From assembly GCA_901538445.1 (NCBI GenBank), contig LR594584.1:1530885-1594884 (forward strand): DNA of 64,000 nt, in the 5' to 3' direction. Position numbers and translations under genes: made by a program. The stretch is from Gemmataceae bacterium. GTDB taxonomy: Bacteria; Planctomycetota; Planctomycetia; Gemmatales; Gemmataceae. The notes beneath the pieces are model-generated. The model was not told where the DNA came from. It ran no database searches and saw only the letters and a list, made by a program, of their open reading frames with translations. Shown here one piece after another: positions 37,129-45,901 of the stretch. Numbering within the stretch: the stretch's first letter is position 1; every line of letters starts with the position of its first letter.

Positions 37129-37394
37129 GCCCCGGCCCCGCCCGTCGCCCCGTCACCGCTGCCCGGCTTCGGCTTCTTCCTCGCGATCACCTTCGCCATC
37201 TGCATCAGGTGGAAGAACGAGGCCACGAGCCCCAACAGCGTCAGGCCGATCGTGAACCCCGGCATCGTTCCGAGGTAGTAATCGAGGATCAGGCCGACGA
37301 CCGAGAACGTCGCCATCTCCGAACCGGCCATCAGGAAGCCGAGCGGCATGCTCGGGCCGCGGTTCGGCTCTGCGGATGGCGGCCCCGCGGACAT
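37125..37394 (-). CDS. atpZ: AtpZ/AtpI-family protein, first gene of the atp operon
   Basis: This 89-residue protein has two transmembrane helices (MATFSVVGLILDYYLGTMPG and TIGLTLLGLVASFFHLMQMA) and the family motif GLILDYYLGTxPGFTIGLxLLGLVASF seen in AtpZ (AtpQ) proteins, which help assemble the c ring or move divalent cations. The C-terminal tail is basic (KVIARKKPKPGSG). I chose the ATG at 37394. It opens the atp operon and overlaps the next gene by four bases. Confidence 0.85.
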   Translation of the reverse strand: MSAGPPSAEPNRGPSMPLGFLMAGSEMATFSVVGLILDYYLGTMPGFTIGLTLLGLVASFFHLMQMAKVIARKKPKPGSGDGATGGAGA

Positions 37395-37443
37395 TCGTGC
37401 TGGTCCGTGAGAAGGGCGATCCCGGGGTGACGGAACGAAGGCG

Positions 37444-37472
37444 TATTGTGCTTGGTCAACAGGCGAAGTCAA
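37444..37472 (-). promoter_or_regulatory. Putative promoter of the atp operon
   Basis: Read on the minus strand, TTGACT (37472-37467) is followed after 16 bases by CACAAT or after 17 by ACAATA. It is 50 bases upstream of the atpZ start. By-eye match only. Confidence 0.4.
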
Positions 37473-37786
37473 CGGGCATCTCGTGAAAAAAATCACAAGG
37501 TTACAATCCGCGCTGCAAGCCCCTGCGGAGTCGCAACTAACGCATCCTCTACCGTGGCGATGAATTTTCGCCGTGAGCCACGATTCGCGGTGCCCGCGAC
37601 CGTTCGATGGACCAAAACGGAGCCCCGCTGCACAGTCCGGATGCAGGGATCGCGGCTTCAGCGAATCGTTCGCATTCGGCTCGGTCGTGAACGCACGGCA
37701 CCGCCACGACGGGAATCTTTCGCGCCGCCAATTCAGGTCATACCGCCTTCGGGTGCGGCCAACTCCCCGCGAACTGCCAAATCGCG

Positions 37787-37816
37787 TTGACACATCGCGG
37801 CCGAAAAATTTAGTAT
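37787..37816 (+). promoter_or_regulatory. Putative promoter of the DUF4912 gene
   Basis: A perfect TTGACA (37787-37792) is followed after 18 bases by TAGTAT (37811-37816). The gene starts 300 bases downstream, implying a long untranslated leader. Confidence 0.45.
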
Positions 37817-38121
37817 GGAGGTATCGACGGGGTTGTCAGTTACGTCCAATGCTGAGTGAGCCGCTCCGCGGCCCTGCCCCACGCCCACTGCAAGAACGCG
37901 GGGGTGTCTCCCGACCGCGCCGCTCCACCGGGTGTTTTGACACCTTGGGCCGGCCGAATGTTGGTTCGTGCAATATAATGGCCGGAATGTCCGCCGGGGC
38001 GGAGCCTCTCTCCCTGCGTGGGCGGATTCCGGAACCGCCAGGATGGCCACAGTTTCCGCACGGACGCACCGTGTCCGTCACCGTCCCGTGTGCGTCACCG
38101 ACGCGAGGGAGTGGCTTCCCG

Positions 38122-39354
38122 ATGAGTAACGCTGGCGTGCTGAACGATCGGCCCAAGACCGAACTGGCGAAGTTGGCCAGTCGGCGCGGCATCCGCGGCT
38201 GGGAGTCGATGAACAAGGGGGAGTTGGTGAAGGCTCTTTCCCGTCCTGCTTCCAAGCCCGCCGGCAAGCCGTCGCGGCCGAGTCCGACCGTGAAGCCCGC
38301 CAAGCCCGCCGCTCGGGCCACCACCAAGCCGGCCGCGAAGCCGGCAGTGGTCCCGCTCCCCAAGCCGGCCGCGAAGTCGGCCGCCAAGGTGACGCGGCCC
38401 GCGACGGCCCCGACGGCTTCGCGGATCGCCGGGCACGTGAGCCCGACCAACGGCACCGCGAAGCCCGCGGTTAAACTGGCCGCCGCGAAGCCCGAGGCCG
38501 GCAAGAACGGCTCCGCGAAGCCCGCCGCGAAGGCCCCCCCGGTCGGCGGCCCGAGCAAGGACCGCATCTTCATCGCTGTCCCCGACCCGCACTGGCTCCA
38601 CGTCATCTGGGAGCTGACCGCACAGTCCGTCCAGCGGGCCGAGGCCGCGCTCAAGCAGGACTGGTACGGCGCGAAGCTCATCATCCGCCTGTCCGACGTG
38701 ACCAGCCACGACACGACGAGCACGTCCGAGACCCCGATCCGCGACATCGTGATCGAGGGCGACTGCAACACGTGGTACATCAACGTGCCGCAGCCGCCGC
38801 GCCAGTACCGGGCCGACATCGGGTACGTGTCCCGCCGCGGCGACTTTTTCCCGCTCGCGAAATCGAACGTCGCCACGCCGCCGAAGGCCGGCAGTTCGGA
38901 AGCGCTCGACCCGGCGGTGAACCTGGGCGACGCCAAGCAGGCCGAGCGCACGCTGGCCCGCTCGACCGGGTTCGAGTCGGCCGGGAACCCCGAGCTGCGC
39001 GAGTACTTCGAGGAGCGGCTCAAGCGGTCACTCGGCGCGCCGAAGGAGACCGGGTTCGGCAGCGGCGCGACCCCGCCCGGGGCGCTCAAGAAGTTCTTCT
39101 TCGACATCGACGCCCGCCTCGTGGTCTACGGCCGCACCGACCCGACCGCCCACCTGACGCTCGGCAACGACCCGGTGTCGCTCAAGCCGGACGGCACGTT
39201 CGCGATGTGGTTCAGCCTGCCCGACAGCCGGCAGATCATCCCCGCGGTCGCCACGTCGTCCGACGGCGTCGAGGAGCGCACCATCGTCCTCGCCGTCGAG
39301 CGCAACACGAAGTACCTCGACCCGATGATCCACGACCACATGAACGACATGTGA
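38122..39354 (+). CDS. DUF4912 protein with SAP-like N-terminus and basic linker
   Basis: This 410-residue protein begins with a short SAP/Rho-N-like helical pair (TELAKLASRRGIRGWESMNKGELVKAL, about residues 12-38). A ~110-residue lysine/alanine/proline linker of PAAKPA-type repeats resembling histone H1 tails follows. The DUF4912 domain starts DRIFIAVPDPHWLHVIWELTAQ (about 150) and includes WYGAKLIIRLSDV and WYINVPQPPRQYRADIGYV. A second part (FFDIDARLVVYGRTDPTAHLTLGNDPVSLKPDGTF) looks like an Ig-like fold. The N-terminus and linker suggest nucleic-acid association (inference). The start is ATG 38122. A strong palindromic terminator follows. Confidence 0.82.
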   Translation: MSNAGVLNDRPKTELAKLASRRGIRGWESMNKGELVKALSRPASKPAGKPSRPSPTVKPAKPAARATTKPAAKPAVVPLPKPAAKSAAKVTRPATAPTASRIAGHVSPTNGTAKPAVKLAAAKPEAGKNGSAKPAAKAPPVGGPSKDRIFIAVPDPHWLHVIWELTAQSVQRAEAALKQDWYGAKLIIRLSDVTSHDTTSTSETPIRDIVIEGDCNTWYINVPQPPRQYRADIGYVSRRGDFFPLAKSNVATPPKAGSSEALDPAVNLGDAKQAERTLARSTGFESAGNPELREYFEERLKRSLGAPKETGFGSGATPPGALKKFFFDIDARLVVYGRTDPTAHLTLGNDPVSLKPDGTFAMWFSLPDSRQIIPAVATSSDGVEERTIVLAVERNTKYLDPMIHDHMNDM

Positions 39355-39360
39355 GTCCCC

Positions 39361-39395
39361 CAAGCCCCGGCGTCGCGACGCCGGGGCTTGTTGTT
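39361..39395 (+). terminator. Terminator-like palindrome after the DUF4912 gene
   Basis: CAAGCCCCGGCGTCG and CGACGCCGGGGCTTG (39361-39390) form a perfect 15-bp palindrome centred on GTCGCGAC, followed by TTGTT. It lies seven bases after the stop and just before the apbE start. Confidence 0.7.
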
Positions 39396-39399
39396 CCCC

Positions 39400-40407
39400 A
39401 TGTTCGACCTCTTCTGCTTCGACGAACCCGAGGCACCACCCGGCGAGTTCGTCCTGGTCCGCGTCAGCCGGCGGGCCATGGCCACGACGTTCGAGGTCGC
39501 CGTCCCCGTCGGTGCCCACCGCGACTCCGTCGGCGTGGCGACCACAGCTCTCGACCTCATCGACGAACTCGAAGACCAGATGACCGTCTACCGCGACCAC
39601 TCCGAGGTGTCGCGGCTCAACGCGGCCGCCGCGGACGCGCCCGTCGGAGTCGAGGAGCTGTTGTTCGAGTTGTTCGAGCGGTGCGCCGGGTGGACGCACG
39701 AGACCGAGGGGGCGTTCGACGTCGCGACCGGGGCCATTACGAAAGCGTGGGGGTTTTACTCGCGGGTGGGGCGCGTGCCGACGCCGCCCGAGCGGATCGC
39801 CGCGATGCGCCGAACCGGGTTCCGCCACGTCGTCCTGAACCCGGAAGCGCGCACCGTGAAGTTCCGCGTGCCGGGGCTGGAGTTAAACCTCGGCGCGGTT
39901 GGCAAGGGGTACGCGCTCGACCGGGCGGCCGAACTGCTCCGCGAGTCCGGAGTGGCGTCCGCCCTGCTCCACGGCGGCGGCAGCAGCGTGTACGCGATCG
40001 GGCACCCGCCGGGCGACGCGCGGGGCTGGCCGGTGCGGCTGCGGCACCCGACGGACACTGCCGCGTCGCTCGGCACCGTATACTTGCGGAATCAGGGACT
40101 CGGAACGTCTGCGGCCACGTTCCAGTTCTTCGAGTATAAAGGCCAGAAGCTCGGGCACCTACTCGACCCGCGGCTCGGCTGGCCGGCCCGCGGCGTGCAA
40201 AGCACGTCTGTCGTGGCGCCCACGGCGGCCGAGGCCGACGCGATGTCCACCGCGGCGTTCGTTCTCGGGGCCAGCGGCACCGAGCGGTTGCTGCGGCTGA
40301 AGCCCAACCTCGCCGCGGTCGTGCTGCCCGACGCCCCCGCGACGCCGACTGCGTTCAACTTCCGCCACGACTCGTTCACTCCCGCAACCGCGGACCGACC
40401 CACATGA
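39400..40407 (+). CDS. apbE: FAD:protein FMN transferase, ApbE family
   Basis: This 335-residue enzyme transfers FMN from FAD to a threonine or serine of target flavoproteins such as Nqr/Rnf subunits. Motifs: RRAMATTFEVAVP at the start, DLIDELEDQMTVYRDHSEVSRLN, the GAVGKGYALDRAAELLRE segment (the family GxxxKGxxxD motif), and HLLDPRLGWPARGVQSTSVVAPTAAEADAMSTAAFVLG, which includes the metal-binding Asp and Thr region. There is no lipoprotein signal, so this version is cytoplasmic or exported otherwise. The start ATG 39400 is used; a TTG at 39388 inside the palindrome is less likely. It overlaps the next gene by four bases (ATGA). Confidence 0.92.
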   Translation: MFDLFCFDEPEAPPGEFVLVRVSRRAMATTFEVAVPVGAHRDSVGVATTALDLIDELEDQMTVYRDHSEVSRLNAAAADAPVGVEELLFELFERCAGWTHETEGAFDVATGAITKAWGFYSRVGRVPTPPERIAAMRRTGFRHVVLNPEARTVKFRVPGLELNLGAVGKGYALDRAAELLRESGVASALLHGGGSSVYAIGHPPGDARGWPVRLRHPTDTAASLGTVYLRNQGLGTSAATFQFFEYKGQKLGHLLDPRLGWPARGVQSTSVVAPTAAEADAMSTAAFVLGASGTERLLRLKPNLAAVVLPDAPATPTAFNFRHDSFTPATADRPT

Positions 40408-41681
40408 ACTCTCCCATCCCGCTCGCCGTCCTCTACGCGGGGCTCGCGGGCACGCTGCTCGCCCTGATCGTCGCGACCGCCCAGCAGAAGTGGTCGCCGA
40501 AGGTGTTCTTCCTGCTGGCGCTGCGGCTCGCCATCGGCTGGCACTTCATGTTCGAGGGGTTCCACAAGATCCACTCGACGCACACCGGGCCGACCGAGAC
40601 CAACCGGCCGTTCACGAGCGAGCCGTACTTCAAGGTCGCCCCCGGCCCGATCGGCGAGAAGATGCGGAAGAACTTCGGCGACCCGGCCGCGGCGATCGAC
40701 GCGAAGGTGAAGGCCCCGCAGAACATCAAGCCCGAGGCGTTCGCGAAGCTGAGCGAGGCCGACCAGGCCGCCGCGTGCCCGGCCGCGGTCGCGGCGGAGT
40801 TCGACGGCCCCGCCTTCGCCGAGAAGGCCGAGGTCGCGGTGCGGGCCGAGGCGGTGAAGGACCGCGAGGCCGCCGAGACCGCCGAGAAGAAGGCGCTGGA
40901 GGCCGCGAAGACCGACGAGGACCGGGCGAAGATCAAGGCCAACGCCGACGAGGCCCGCGCCGCGGCCCAGAAGAAAGAGGCCGAGGCGAAGGCGATCGCG
41001 GCGAAGCGGATCGTCGAGGCCAAGGCCGCCTACGCCCGGTGGGTGTACGGGGTGGACGGCCGCGAGACCAAGATCAAGGTCATCACCGGGGCCGTGTTCC
41101 TCACCGCCCCGCAGCGGCTCGAGCACATCGACTGGCTCCGGTCCCAGGTGACCGACGTTCAGAACCGCACCGCCGCGGGGCTCGGCAACGGGTACGGGAT
41201 GGAGTCGAAGCGCGGCTCCGAGGTCCGCATGGACTACCTCGCCGGCGAGACCGAGCTGGCGAAGGACGCCGAGGCGTTCGTGCTCGAACTCCAGAAGTCG
41301 ATCGGCGACAACGTCGCGCCCGAAGCCGCACCGGTCCGGACCGTCGGCCAGAAGCTCGACACGTTCACCATGTGGTTCTTGGTCGTCACCGGCGCGTGCC
41401 TGATGGGCGGGGTCCTCACGCGGTTCTTCTGCGTCGTGGGGGCCGGGTTCCTGGTGATGACGTACCTGTCGCACCCGGCGTTCCCGTGGTACCCGCTGCC
41501 GCCGAACACCGAGGGCAACCCGGTGTTCATCAACAAAAACATCATCGAGTGCCTCGCCCTGCTCGCGCTCGCGTGCCTGCCGACCGGCCGGTGGCTCGGG
41601 ATCGACGCGCTGCTGTACCGCGTGTGCTGCGGCCGCGAGGCCGACGAACCGACGACGACCGCGACGCCCGTGAAGGCGTGA
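40404..41681 (+). CDS. DoxX-like membrane protein interrupted by a coiled-coil insert
   Basis: This 425-residue protein has DoxX-type helices at both ends. The N-terminal pair contains LAVLYAGLAGTLLALIVATA and FFLLALRLAIGWHFMFEGFHKIHS; the last 110 residues hold TMWFLVVTGACLMGGVLTRFFCVVGAGFLVMTYL. Between them, about residues 90-225 form an Ala/Glu/Lys-rich coiled coil (EKAEVAVRAEAVKDREAAETAEKKALEAAK), and a further helical region of about 80 residues follows. DoxX proteins are four-helix quinone-linked membrane proteins; here the soluble loop is hugely expanded. It is translationally coupled to apbE. Confidence 0.78.
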   Translation: MNSPIPLAVLYAGLAGTLLALIVATAQQKWSPKVFFLLALRLAIGWHFMFEGFHKIHSTHTGPTETNRPFTSEPYFKVAPGPIGEKMRKNFGDPAAAIDAKVKAPQNIKPEAFAKLSEADQAAACPAAVAAEFDGPAFAEKAEVAVRAEAVKDREAAETAEKKALEAAKTDEDRAKIKANADEARAAAQKKEAEAKAIAAKRIVEAKAAYARWVYGVDGRETKIKVITGAVFLTAPQRLEHIDWLRSQVTDVQNRTAAGLGNGYGMESKRGSEVRMDYLAGETELAKDAEAFVLELQKSIGDNVAPEAAPVRTVGQKLDTFTMWFLVVTGACLMGGVLTRFFCVVGAGFLVMTYLSHPAFPWYPLPPNTEGNPVFINKNIIECLALLALACLPTGRWLGIDALLYRVCCGREADEPTTTATPVKA

Positions 41682-41684
41682 CCT

Positions 41685-41749
41685 GGCGAGCGGCGTCAGT
41701 CATGACGCCGGTGGCCACTCAACCGGCGTCATGACTGACGCCGCTCGCC
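41685..41749. repeat. Perfect 28-bp inverted repeat
   Basis: Positions 41685-41712 (beginning GGCGAGCGGCGTCAGTCATG) and 41722-41749 are exact reverse complements with a 9-base loop. It lies right after the DoxX-like gene and could terminate transcription, though no T tract follows. It is an isolated member of a dispersed family. Confidence 0.8.
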
Positions 41750-41822
41750 CTAGCCCGATTTCCGCTTCCCAAACACCCGCACACCGCCCCACAATAAAGA
41801 CTCACCCTCCCGGAGTGGTTTC

Positions 41823-43574
41823 ATGGCTCTCGACCTCACCCCCGAACAGAAGGCCACCGGCAAGGCCAACTTCGAGCAGGCGGCCGGCGACCTCGCCCGC
41901 GCCGGCAAGATGAACACGATGGCCGTCGGCGGCTCGCCCGTGGACCCGCAGAAGCCCGACCGCCGCGACTTCATCAAGGTCGGCCTCGCGGCCGGGGCCG
42001 TGGTGCCGGTGTCGGCCGCGGTGTACTACGGCTACCAGTCGTGGAAGGGGAACAAGGCCGTCCGCACGGCGCTGATCGGCACCGGCGACGAGGGCGGCGT
42101 CCTCATCGGCGACCACAACCCCGAGTTCAACGAGTTCGTCGCGGTGTGCGACGTCCGCCCGTCGAACCTCGACCGGATCTTCGACGGCGAGCCGGCCGGC
42201 CCGCGGAAGGGGCTCAACAAGATCTACGGCAAGGACACCGCCAAGAAGATCGAGCGGTACGACGACGTCGAGAAGCTCCTGGCCGACAAGAGCAAGCTCG
42301 GGCTCGAGGCGGTCGTGATCGCGACCCCGCTCAACACGCACGACGTGATCGCCAAGAAGTGCATGGACGCCGGGCTGCACGTGCTGTGCGAGAAGCTGAT
42401 GGCCCGCACTATCGGCAAGTGCAAGAGCATGACGCAGTACGCCAAGGAGAAGGGGCTGCTCCTCTCCGTCGGCCACCAGCGGCACTACAGCACGCTCTAC
42501 GCCCAGGCCCTGGAGGTCATCAACGCCGGGGTGCTCGGCGACATCAAGCACATCCGGGCGCAGTGGCCGCGGAACAACTCGTTCCTGTTCTCCGCGACCG
42601 AGGCCGAGAAGGCCAAGTTCGCCCCCGGGTTCGACCTGCCGTACTACCGCGACGGGTGGTGCAAGCCGATCCTCAAGCAGGACGCCGACGCGCTGCCGCC
42701 GGAGAAGCTCGCCCAGCTCGCGTTCGGCGACGTCAACCAGTACGGGTTCAAGGACGTCAAGGAACTCGTGCGGTGGCGGCTGTACGACAAGACCGGCGGC
42801 GGCCTCATGGCCGAGCTGGGCAGCCACCAGCTCGACGCCTCGTCGATCATCCTCGGGCACGTCCACCCGCTCGCGGTGAGCGGCATCGGCGGTAAGTTCT
42901 TCTATGGACCGGGCCGCAACGACCGCGAGAGCGACGACGGCGTGTGGGTCACCTACGAGTTCCCCGGCCCCAAGCACCCGAAGGCCGGCAAGGGCGGCAC
43001 CGACGAGAGCGACATCGTGATCGTGACCTACTCGTCGTTCAACACGAACAGCTTCGAGGACTACGGCGAGTGCGTGATGGGCAGCCGCGGCACCATGATC
43101 CTGTCGAAGGAGGCCGAGGTGTACCTGTACAAGGAGCCGGAGCCGGGCAAGAAGGACAGCGGCGGCCGCGACACGAAGGTGACCGTCGGCACGGGCGGCA
43201 AGGGGCCGGCGATGGAGTCGACGAGCACCTGGGGCGGCGGCGGCGGGGCGGCGATCTCGAAGGCCCCCGGCGCGTCGGCCTGGGACAGCGCCGTCCGCGG
43301 CTACCGCACCGAGATGGAGCACTTCGCGTACTGCCTGCGGCGGTGGCAGGAGCTGAAGCAGCCGGTGAGCTACGAGAAGGACAAGGACGGGCACCTGAAG
43401 CACGCCGACATCATCCCCCGGTGCCACGGCGAGGTCGCGATGGCCGACGCCATCCTCGCGCTGACCGGCAACATGGCGATGGACAAGAAGGAGCGGATCG
43501 TGTTCGAGGAGAACTGGTTCAAGACCGAGTCGCCCGAGGTGCCCGAGACCAAGCACGCCTCGAAGAAGGCATAG
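41823..43574 (+). CDS. Tat-exported Gfo/Idh/MocA oxidoreductase
   Basis: This 583-residue protein has an N-terminal extension, a twin-arginine signal (DRRDFIKVGLAAGAVVPVSA, Arg47-Arg48) and the Gfo/Idh/MocA Rossmann fold (ALIGTGDEGG, residues 84-92). The catalytic-lysine segment HVLCEKLMA replaces the usual EKP, and the C-terminal domain includes MAELGSHQLDASSIILG. Such exported NAD(P)-dependent dehydrogenases in planctomycetes act on sugars, often with 3-keto-glycoside lyases or hydrolases. The convergent DUF1080 gene next door fits that. Confidence 0.9.
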   Translation: MALDLTPEQKATGKANFEQAAGDLARAGKMNTMAVGGSPVDPQKPDRRDFIKVGLAAGAVVPVSAAVYYGYQSWKGNKAVRTALIGTGDEGGVLIGDHNPEFNEFVAVCDVRPSNLDRIFDGEPAGPRKGLNKIYGKDTAKKIERYDDVEKLLADKSKLGLEAVVIATPLNTHDVIAKKCMDAGLHVLCEKLMARTIGKCKSMTQYAKEKGLLLSVGHQRHYSTLYAQALEVINAGVLGDIKHIRAQWPRNNSFLFSATEAEKAKFAPGFDLPYYRDGWCKPILKQDADALPPEKLAQLAFGDVNQYGFKDVKELVRWRLYDKTGGGLMAELGSHQLDASSIILGHVHPLAVSGIGGKFFYGPGRNDRESDDGVWVTYEFPGPKHPKAGKGGTDESDIVIVTYSSFNTNSFEDYGECVMGSRGTMILSKEAEVYLYKEPEPGKKDSGGRDTKVTVGTGGKGPAMESTSTWGGGGGAAISKAPGASAWDSAVRGYRTEMEHFAYCLRRWQELKQPVSYEKDKDGHLKHADIIPRCHGEVAMADAILALTGNMAMDKKERIVFEENWFKTESPEVPETKHASKKA

Positions 43575-43673
43575 TCACCAAGTCGAAAGTCGCAAGTCGT
43601 CAGGTCATCAAGTCGAAGACCCCCAAACCGAGGTCTTCGACTTGATGACCTGACGACTTGCGACTTGATGACT
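43574..43673. repeat. Heptad palindrome 'g' with a perfect 33-bp arm
   Basis: The left arm (43574-43622) steps through AGTCGAA, AGTCGCA and further 7-mers. Positions 43589-43621 are perfectly complementary to 43632-43664 with a 10-base loop. It fills the gap between two convergent stop codons (43572-43574 and 43673-43675) completely. Confidence 0.9.
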
Positions 43674-44686
43674 CACCACGCGGCCCCCCGGATGTTCCGG
43701 AACAGCAGGTCGGTCGTCGGGTCGTGGCCCTGGATTGAGATCGGCCCCTTCGCCGCCCGGTAGCCCTTCCGCGGGTTCTCGTCCTCCTTGCGGTCGTCGG
43801 TCCAGTCCACCGTCTGGTAGCCGTTCACCCACGTCGCGATGTGCTTCCCGTCGGCGACCACCGTCATCGTGAACCACTCCTTGTCGTTGCTCACCACCTT
43901 CCGCGACGCGACGCGGCGGTAGATCGCGCCGGTGCCGAAGTCCTTCGGCTTGGTGCGGTCGTTGTCGAGGTAGCTGTTCTGCACCTGCGCCTCGTACCCG
44001 TTCTGGTACTGCCCCGGGATGCACCGGAAGAAGAACCCGCTGTTGAGCCCGTCGCCGAGCGTCTTGCACTCGAACTGCAATACGAAGTTGGCGAACTCCT
44101 TCTCGGTGACGAGGTCGCCGGGGCCGTTCTTGACCGCCAGTTCGCCGTCCTTGGTGACCTCGAACTTCGACGCCATCCGCTTCGGGTCGGCCGCGTTCAC
44201 CTTCCACCCGTCGAGGTTCTTGCCGTCGAACAGCTTTGTGTTTGCCGCGGGGCTGATTTTGAAGTTGCGAAGCTGGACCGTGGTTCCGGCCGGCACGGTC
44301 ACCTTCGCCCGTGTCAACTGGCCGTCGCGTAACGCACCGACGCCCCCCTTGCCCTTGAGCGGAGCGCCCTCGGATTTCGGATCGAAGGAGAGCCGCGCCT
44401 GCTTGTCGTCGGGCACGTCGCCCGGGTGCTTAATTTCAACCATCACGGTCTCCGCGGGCACGGCGGTGTTGCACGTCGCGGTCGTCGCCTTGGTGCCGCC
44501 CACCACGAGCCACCCGTCCTTGACCGCCGCCTCGCCGTCGATCGTCCACCCGAACGTGGTCTCACCGTCGAACAGCAGGAGCCAGCCGTCGGCGATCTCC
44601 TTCGGGGTGAGCGTGTTGGGCTTGTCGTCGGCACGGGCGAGCGAGGTGAACAAGATCACGCAGGCGGCAGCGGTCGCGAGTCGCAT
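43673..44686 (-). CDS. Secreted DUF1080 (3-keto-disaccharide hydrolase-type) protein
   Basis: This 337-residue protein has a signal peptide (TAAACVILFTSLARA, about residues 4-18) and two DUF1080-like segments. The first (about 25-145) contains WLLLFDGETTFGWTIDG; the second (about 150-335) contains TKLFDGKNLDGWKV, FVLQFECKTLGDGLNSGFFFRC and a final LLFRNIRG. DUF1080 is a concanavalin-like fold found in 3-keto-glucoside hydrolases and in many planctomycete surface proteins. The duplicated LFDG(x)nGW motif suggests tandem domains. It pairs with the convergent Gfo/Idh/MocA gene. Confidence 0.88.
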   Translation of the reverse strand: MRLATAAACVILFTSLARADDKPNTLTPKEIADGWLLLFDGETTFGWTIDGEAAVKDGWLVVGGTKATTATCNTAVPAETVMVEIKHPGDVPDDKQARLSFDPKSEGAPLKGKGGVGALRDGQLTRAKVTVPAGTTVQLRNFKISPAANTKLFDGKNLDGWKVNAADPKRMASKFEVTKDGELAVKNGPGDLVTEKEFANFVLQFECKTLGDGLNSGFFFRCIPGQYQNGYEAQVQNSYLDNDRTKPKDFGTGAIYRRVASRKVVSNDKEWFTMTVVADGKHIATWVNGYQTVDWTDDRKEDENPRKGYRAAKGPISIQGHDPTTDLLFRNIRGAAW

Positions 44687-44861
44687 CGGGTGGTCTCCGG
44701 GAGGGTTGGGATCAGTGTAGCCGAGCCGGGGCACCCGTGCGGGCCACTGTGTGAGGCGGTAATGAGAATTTGGCGTGGTCTCTTCGGTGGAAGTGGGTAC
44801 GCTGGGTGATGCGTCGTTCCGACGGCGTTCTATCCGCCCCATATCTCCCGCGAGGTGCGCC

Positions 44862-45887
44862 ATGCCGCTTCGGCGTCACGCATTTACACTCATTGAGCTC
44901 CTGGTGGTGATCGCGATCATCGCCATCCTCATCGGCCTCTTGCTCCCGGCCGTGCAAAAGGTCCGCGAGGCGGCGGCCCGCCTCCAGTGCCAGAACAACA
45001 TGAAACAGATCGGCGTCGCGTGCCACGCCTACCACGACTCGGTCAGCAACCTGCCCCCCGCCGTGCTGATGAACTCGTCGGTCACCGACCCCGCACTCTG
45101 GACCCAGAACTTCGGTCCGAACTGGGCCGTCCTGATCCTCCCGTACATCGAACAGGGGAACCTGTTTTCACAGGTCTCGGCGAGCATCCAGGCGTACCCG
45201 ACCACGGCGGCCGAGGCCGGGTGGCGGTCGATCGTCGGCACGCGGATCAAGACGTACCTGTGCCCCTCCGACACCGGGGCCGACGTCGCCTGCACGCGGG
45301 CGAGCAACACCTGGGCCCGCGGCAACTACGGTGCGAACGCGGGGCCGGGGATGTTCCGCGTGAACGCGCAAGACGGGGCCGTGGTCAGTAGTGGGGGCGT
45401 CCTGGTGGAAACGAGCCCAAATTTCAGCGGGGCCGGGGGATACCCGATGGCCCCGCTGTCCGGCGGCGGGGTGATGTGCGTGAACAGTGGCAAGAAGCTG
45501 ACCGAAATCACTGACGGCACGTCGTCCACCATCATGGTCGACGAACTGCGGATCGGGCCGTCCGCGAACGACATCCGCGGGACGTGGGCGATGGGCCAGT
45601 GCGGGGCGAGTATCTCGGCCGGCAACGGCCGCGACGACACCCCTGGCCCGAACATCTCCAAAGACGGGAACGACGACATCTACCTCGGCGACAACCAACC
45701 CTTGATTGGGATGGGATCGTGGCCGGGCGCAAGCTACCAGGTGACGGCGAAGAGCAAGCACACGGGCGGGGTGAACACGCTGTTCGGCGACGGGAGCATT
45801 CGGTTCATCCGCGACGGCGTGGACCAGCGCACGTGGTTCCTGCTCCACAGCCGGAACGACGGCCAGGTCATCTCCGTGGACTATTAA
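44862..45887 (+). CDS. DUF1559 domain protein with type IV pilin-like N-terminus
   Basis: This 341-residue paralogue of the protein at 781 has the same prepilin leader and helix ([20 protein letters not shown]), [34 protein letters not shown] and the terminal [13 protein letters not shown] start it at 44862 (MPLRRHAF) because prepilin leaders are short; a further upstream ATG at 44775 would give an implausible 29-residue leader. It is followed 14 bases later by a small lipoprotein gene, the common DUF1559-lipoprotein pairing of planctomycetes. Confidence 0.92.
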   Translation: MPLRRHAFTLIELLVVIAIIAILIGLLLPAVQKVREAAARLQCQNNMKQIGVACHAYHDSVSNLPPAVLMNSSVTDPALWTQNFGPNWAVLILPYIEQGNLFSQVSASIQAYPTTAAEAGWRSIVGTRIKTYLCPSDTGADVACTRASNTWARGNYGANAGPGMFRVNAQDGAVVSSGGVLVETSPNFSGAGGYPMAPLSGGGVMCVNSGKKLTEITDGTSSTIMVDELRIGPSANDIRGTWAMGQCGASISAGNGRDDTPGPNISKDGNDDIYLGDNQPLIGMGSWPGASYQVTAKSKHTGGVNTLFGDGSIRFIRDGVDQRTWFLLHSRNDGQVISVDY

Positions 45888-45901
45888 CCCGGAGGGACGC
45901 C

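Larger units (their letters stand above)
37395..38121. other. Divergent ~730-base intergenic region
   Basis: This is the largest clean non-coding gap. It is AT-richer than the genome (runs such as GTGAAAAAAATCACAAGG at 37484) and separates the atp operon from the DUF4912 gene. It holds promoter candidates in both directions (37444-37472 minus, 37787-37816 plus). A perfect TATAAT at 37974-37979 lacks a matching -35. Short open frames on both strands have no family character. If the 37787 promoter is used, the DUF4912 mRNA has a ~300-base leader. Confidence 0.6.

Noticed and set aside
38122-39354. A histone H1-like protein
   Set aside because: Only the linker is lysine/alanine/proline-rich; the conserved part is DUF4912, so the resemblance is compositional.
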